Source: a virus. From it: a stretch of 31,493 nucleotides of DNA. Below, piece after piece: positions 28,446 through 31,493 of the stretch. The position numbers were made by a program, and so were the translations under genes. The notes beneath the pieces were generated by a model. The model saw only the letters and a list, made by a program, of their open reading frames with translations. It did no database searches and was not told the origin of the DNA. The stretch lies in IMG/VR virus record IMGVR_UViG_3300047408_000092, positions 1 through 31,493 of that record; one strand, given 5' to 3'. Each line of letters starts with the position of its first letter. Within the stretch, counting starts at the first letter, position 1.

Positions 28446-28994
28446 TCACAGCCGCACCCACCAGATCGATCGGTGCTGCTGCACCTGCGGGAACAGCGCG
28501 TCGACCGCCTCGGTCACGCCCCAATGTTCGCGGATGTGATAGTCGTGGCCGCAGAGGATCCCGCCCGGCTTCACCAGCGGCCGATACGCCGCGAGGTTCT
28601 CGCGCACGGCCTCGACGCGATGATCGCCGTCCAGGAACACCAGATCCAGCGACGCCGGCGCGAACGTCGCCGCCGCGGCCGCCGCCTCCATCCACACGAT
28701 CACCACCCGGCCCTCCGGGATCCGGGCGCCCATATTGGCGACGAACGCCGCATAGAGCCCCGCCGGGCCGCCGAGCGCCTCGACCTCGGCCAGGTGCGGA
28801 TCGTCCGGCGTGCCGCACCAGTGGTCGACCGCGAAGACGCGGCCCGCCGTGTTGTCCGCCAGCGCCAAGGTCGACCGCCCCTGCCAGCAGCCGACCTCGA
28901 GGATCGTCGTCGCGTCGCGCGCCTGCATCGCGAGCCAGGCGAGCTCGTCGTCGTGCATCCAGCCCGGCGTGGCGCGCGCGGCGGTAAGGTTCAT
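28446..28994 (-). CDS. Class I SAM-dependent methyltransferase
   Basis: A 182-residue protein with a Methyltransf_24-like fold: motif I TILEVGCWQGRSTLAL (about 30-45), acidic VFAVDHWCG, then DLVFLDGDHRVEAV (116-129) and GGILCGHDYH. Related enzymes modify sugars or small molecules rather than DNA, fitting a role with the glycosyltransferases further along the operon. It lies unusually between terminase and capsid genes. The substrate is unknown. Confidence 0.82.
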   Translation of the reverse strand: MNLTAARATPGWMHDDELAWLAMQARDATTILEVGCWQGRSTLALADNTAGRVFAVDHWCGTPDDPHLAEVEALGGPAGLYAAFVANMGARIPEGRVVIVWMEAAAAAATFAPASLDLVFLDGDHRVEAVRENLAAYRPLVKPGGILCGHDYHIREHWGVTEAVDALFPQVQQHRSIWWVRL

Positions 28995-29224
28995 GCGCGG
29001 CCCGCGGTGACTTCCGCCCGAAACCGCTCCACCTCGAGCCGGAGCGCGTCGAGCTCACGATCGAGTCGCGGCGCCCCTTCGATCTGCAACGCCTGCAGCA
29101 GCCGCACGACCGCGCCGGCGCCGGCAAAGTACGCCCGACGGGTTTCGGTCGCCTGGTAGCTCGAGGCGTCCAGCGGCACGACCTTGAGCCGATACGTCTT
29201 CCACGCGTCGTCGAGATCGTTCAT
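28991..29224 (-). CDS. Hypothetical protein after the large terminase, 77 aa
   Basis: A helical, charged protein (LQALQIEGAPRLDRELDALR, then LEVERFRAEVTAG) with ATGA overlaps at both ends. No recognised domain. The C-terminal half may form a coiled coil. Its place after the large terminase gives no firm hint about function. Confidence 0.65.
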   Translation of the reverse strand: MNDLDDAWKTYRLKVVPLDASSYQATETRRAYFAGAGAVVRLLQALQIEGAPRLDRELDALRLEVERFRAEVTAGRA

Positions 29225-30921
29225 GCCTTCGCGCCTCCCAGGACGAGCAGTTGATAGTTCGGCGCCGCCGGTTTCGCCCGCAGCGCGAGACTCATCCCCG
29301 TCGTCGCCGCCTTGATCGGATCGATGCGGCTGCGGCTTTTCTTCTTCGAGAACTGAATATTGCCCTTGCCGTCTTCCTGACTCACGACGTTACTCGCCGC
29401 CCACGCCGTGACCGGACAGCCGCGCGCGTCGACATGGCCGGCCAACACCGCGGCCTGGAACGCGGTTTCCGCTTCGCTGAGAAACTGATAGGTCTGCCGC
29501 ACCTCGAGCACCTGCGTCTCGGTGAACCCGTCGACCGCCTGGAGCTGCGCGATCACATCGTGCGCGTGCCACGGGTCGAAGCCGATTTGCGCGATCTGAA
29601 AGTCCGCGCGATGCTGCGTCAGGACCTCGCGGATCACGTGGTGGTCGATCTCCGTCCCCGGCGTCGTCCGTAGCCAGCCCTGGTCGCGCCAGACGTCGTA
29701 CGGCGCGCGGTCCCGGTGCGCGCGATCCTTCAACGTCTCCTCCGGCGTCCAGATGTATTGCAGCAACCGCCACGAGACCCGCTCAGCAGTGGGCGGAAAC
29801 ACGAACGACAACGCGCACAGATCCAGCTTCGACGCCAGGTCCACCCCGGCGTAACACGTCTCGCCCTTCAGGTCGGCGACGTCCCACGTCGTTTGCCCCT
29901 TGCGCCAGCCGTCGACCGACAAGCATGGCGCCGTTGCGTTGACCAGCAAGTTCAGATGCTTCTGCTTGTAGGTCGCCGCCGCGGCCGGGATGCCTTGCGC
30001 CTTGAGCACCTTCGCGGCCAGGTCGTCCGGGTTGACACTGATGCCGTAGTTCGGGTTCGCCTTGCGCGCCGTCGCCGGCAGCGTCCAGTCGTCGGCGAGA
30101 TCCGCGTGCGCCGTGAACGTGAAGAACGACTCGTCGACCAGCACCTGGTCGAGAATCTTACACGCGTAGTCGTGCTGATCGCCCCAGGGCGAGACCGGAT
30201 CGTCGCCGAAGGTGGTGATCAGATAAATCACCGGCTGCTGCCGCGCGCCCGTCGCGGTCTCCATCACGTCGAGCATGCCGCGATCCTTCATCGCGTGAAT
30301 TTCATCGCCGACGACGACGTTGGGGTTCAAACCGTCGGTCGAGTCGTGGTCGGCGCCGAGCGGCTCGAGCTTCGACGCCGTGTCGTCGCGGTGGAGATTG
30401 GCGACCAGGACCTTGATCCGATCCTTGAGGCCGCTCGACTGCACGAGCTTTTTGCAATCGTGGAAGACGATCTTCGATTGATCGCGCTTCGTCGCGACGG
30501 CGTAGCCCTCGGCGCCGGGCTCCCCGTCGAAAAACGTCAGGTAGAGCAGGACGATCGCCGCGAGCAGCGTCTTGCCGTTTTTGCGCGGCACCTGGACGAA
30601 CACCGTGCGGAAGCGCCGCCGCCCGGTCTCGACGTGCACCCAGCCGAAGAGCGACCCCGTGATGAACTGCTGCCAGGGCTCGAGCGCGATCGCCTGCCCC
30701 GCCCACTCGCCCTTGTAGTGTTTCAGGAGGCCGGCAAACCGGAAGAAGCGATCCGCCGCCGCCGCGTCGAAGCGATACGGGAAGTCCTTCGTCCCTGCGC
30801 GCTGGCGATCGCGCAGCTGCCGCGCGCACGCGAGCCGGTGGTACGTGCCGGCCGGGACGCGGCCCGCCACCACGTCGCGGGCGTACCGATCGATCGCGTG
30901 CTCAGGACGGCGGCCGAACAT
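29221..30921 (-). CDS. terL: Terminase large subunit
   Basis: A 566-residue packaging motor. The ATPase domain has Walker A VPRKNGKT (111-118) and Walker B VVVGDEIH (202-209), with a C-motif-like LITTFGDD near 234-241. The nuclease domain begins with AGVDLASKLDL (358-368, first Asp 361), and includes the later FDPWHAHDVI segment. It follows the small terminase with a 20-base overlap. The family resembles HK97/phiC31-type terminases, consistent with cos or pac packaging; the type cannot be read from the motif set. Confidence 0.95.
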   Translation of the reverse strand: MFGRRPEHAIDRYARDVVAGRVPAGTYHRLACARQLRDRQRAGTKDFPYRFDAAAADRFFRFAGLLKHYKGEWAGQAIALEPWQQFITGSLFGWVHVETGRRRFRTVFVQVPRKNGKTLLAAIVLLYLTFFDGEPGAEGYAVATKRDQSKIVFHDCKKLVQSSGLKDRIKVLVANLHRDDTASKLEPLGADHDSTDGLNPNVVVGDEIHAMKDRGMLDVMETATGARQQPVIYLITTFGDDPVSPWGDQHDYACKILDQVLVDESFFTFTAHADLADDWTLPATARKANPNYGISVNPDDLAAKVLKAQGIPAAAATYKQKHLNLLVNATAPCLSVDGWRKGQTTWDVADLKGETCYAGVDLASKLDLCALSFVFPPTAERVSWRLLQYIWTPEETLKDRAHRDRAPYDVWRDQGWLRTTPGTEIDHHVIREVLTQHRADFQIAQIGFDPWHAHDVIAQLQAVDGFTETQVLEVRQTYQFLSEAETAFQAAVLAGHVDARGCPVTAWAASNVVSQEDGKGNIQFSKKKSRSRIDPIKAATTGMSLALRAKPAAPNYQLLVLGGAKA

Positions 30922-31399
30922 GCGTCTCCTCGAACTCCGAGAACGGATCCACCGGCGGCGTCCCCTCGGTCAGTTCCTTGCCGATCGGCGCCAGCTTGAA
31001 GCGCGCCAGCCCCACCTCGACCCGCTGCATCATGCCGCGATGGTGGCCGAGCAGCGGGTGCGCCTTCTTCCCCGAGACCATGTTGAGCACCTGGCCCTCT
31101 TTGTCGATCCGGGCCTGCATCGTGCGCTTCACCACAATGGCCTCCAGGAGGTCACAGAAGGCCAGCACGGTCGCCGCCGTCAACGTCCGGGCCTCCAGGG
31201 CATAGGGCGCGAGCTGGTCCCACAGCGTGCGCTGGGCCTCCGAGAGGTCGGCCGGCGGCGGCACGACGGCGATCGGCTCCGGCGCCGCCGGGGTCGCGTC
31301 CTTCGGCGGCAGCGCCGTCCCCGCCAGCACCTTGGCCGCCTGCGTCTTCGCCGGACGGCCCGCCCCGACGCGCATCCCGCCGCTACCTTTCCCGCCCAT
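30902..31399 (-). CDS. terS: Terminase small subunit (P27 family)
   Basis: A 165-residue protein beginning MGGKGSGGMRVGAGRP, the basic glycine-rich start typical of P27-type small terminases, followed by LSEAQRTLWDQLAPYALEAR and helical DNA-recognition and oligomerisation segments, ending PVDPFSEFEE. Starts are ambiguous: ATG 31399 fits the family best; an AGAGGAGA lies further upstream, and a GTG at 31450 would add 17 poor residues. It would recognise the packaging site. The preceding gene across the window junction would be the HNH endonuclease. Confidence 0.85.
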   Translation of the reverse strand: MGGKGSGGMRVGAGRPAKTQAAKVLAGTALPPKDATPAAPEPIAVVPPPADLSEAQRTLWDQLAPYALEARTLTAATVLAFCDLLEAIVVKRTMQARIDKEGQVLNMVSGKKAHPLLGHHRGMMQRVEVGLARFKLAPIGKELTEGTPPVDPFSEFEETHVRPPS

Positions 31400-31493
31400 G
31401 GCCTTTGATTCCGATCTCCTCTGAACGCAACGTGTTTCCTGCTTCCTCACCCAGAATGATTGGAATATGCGCCCGCGTGAAGGAAGGGCTGGA

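Noticed and set aside
1-31493. CRISPR arrays, insertion sequences, rRNA genes
   Set aside because: None seen: no regularly spaced repeats with unique spacers, no transposase and no rRNA-like sequence.
31400-31493. cos site at the window end
   Set aside because: The ends show no visible repeat or overlap and no recognisable cohesive-end motif; the opening point is probably arbitrary.

Overview
The window reads as an essentially complete genome of a small temperate tailed phage with a long-tail (siphovirus-like) gene set, from a GC-rich bacterial host. Large terminase, portal, protease-capsid fusion, head-tail joining proteins, tail tube, tail assembly chaperones with a frameshift, tape measure, tail hub and fibre, and lysis genes are all present. 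A repressor region and an integrase lie beside an attachment site. The two window ends join functionally: the HNH endonuclease gene ends at 20 and the small terminase begins at 31399 on the same strand. HNH next to small terminase is a common phage order, so the sequence is probably a circular or permuted genome opened at an arbitrary point. The host is not identified. The attachment site is the 3' end of a tRNA-Val(CAC) gene, and the integrase lacks the usual first catalytic arginine, a variant I associate (from memory, weakly) with Acidobacteriota.

Layout. Only the repressor (4851-5201) and the integrase (5560-6828) are on the + strand. Everything else is on the - strand and almost every gene pair overlaps by ATGA, GTGA or TGATG, so it probably forms one very long operon read from a divergent promoter near 4785-4756. 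In - strand order: Cro-like and excisionase-like regulators, two small genes, a cytosine-5 methyltransferase with a second long reading frame inside it, a small membrane protein, a DUF1376 replication-type protein, a tandem-repeat region that may be the origin (1905-2135), then small early genes and HNH. Across the junction follow small and large terminase, a small protein, a SAM methyltransferase, a ribbon-helix-helix protein, protease-capsid, portal, and a collagen-like protein. Next is a 4.3-kb block of glycosyltransferase-like genes plus an adenine/cytosine-N methyltransferase (19726-23943). Head-tail joining, tail, fibre and lysis genes follow, ending beside attP at 6994.

Main points for a second look: (1) two recognisable protein families encoded in different frames of the same 1 kb (2729-3733); (2) a near-perfect chromosomal-type parS site inside a small early gene (655-670); (3) a seven-repeat beta-propeller inserted into the tail hub (about 12527-13440); (4) the orphaned C-terminal stub of a second tail hub gene, a recombination scar (10463-10561); (5) the glycosyltransferase block beside a collagen-like virion protein; (6) 11/12-bp iterons with a GATC cluster and no phage helicase or primase; (7) attP with two matching pairs of arm-type repeats, one pair inside the integrase gene; (8) an A AAA AAC frameshift site with a well-spaced stem-loop; (9) capsid upstream of portal, the reverse of the usual order.
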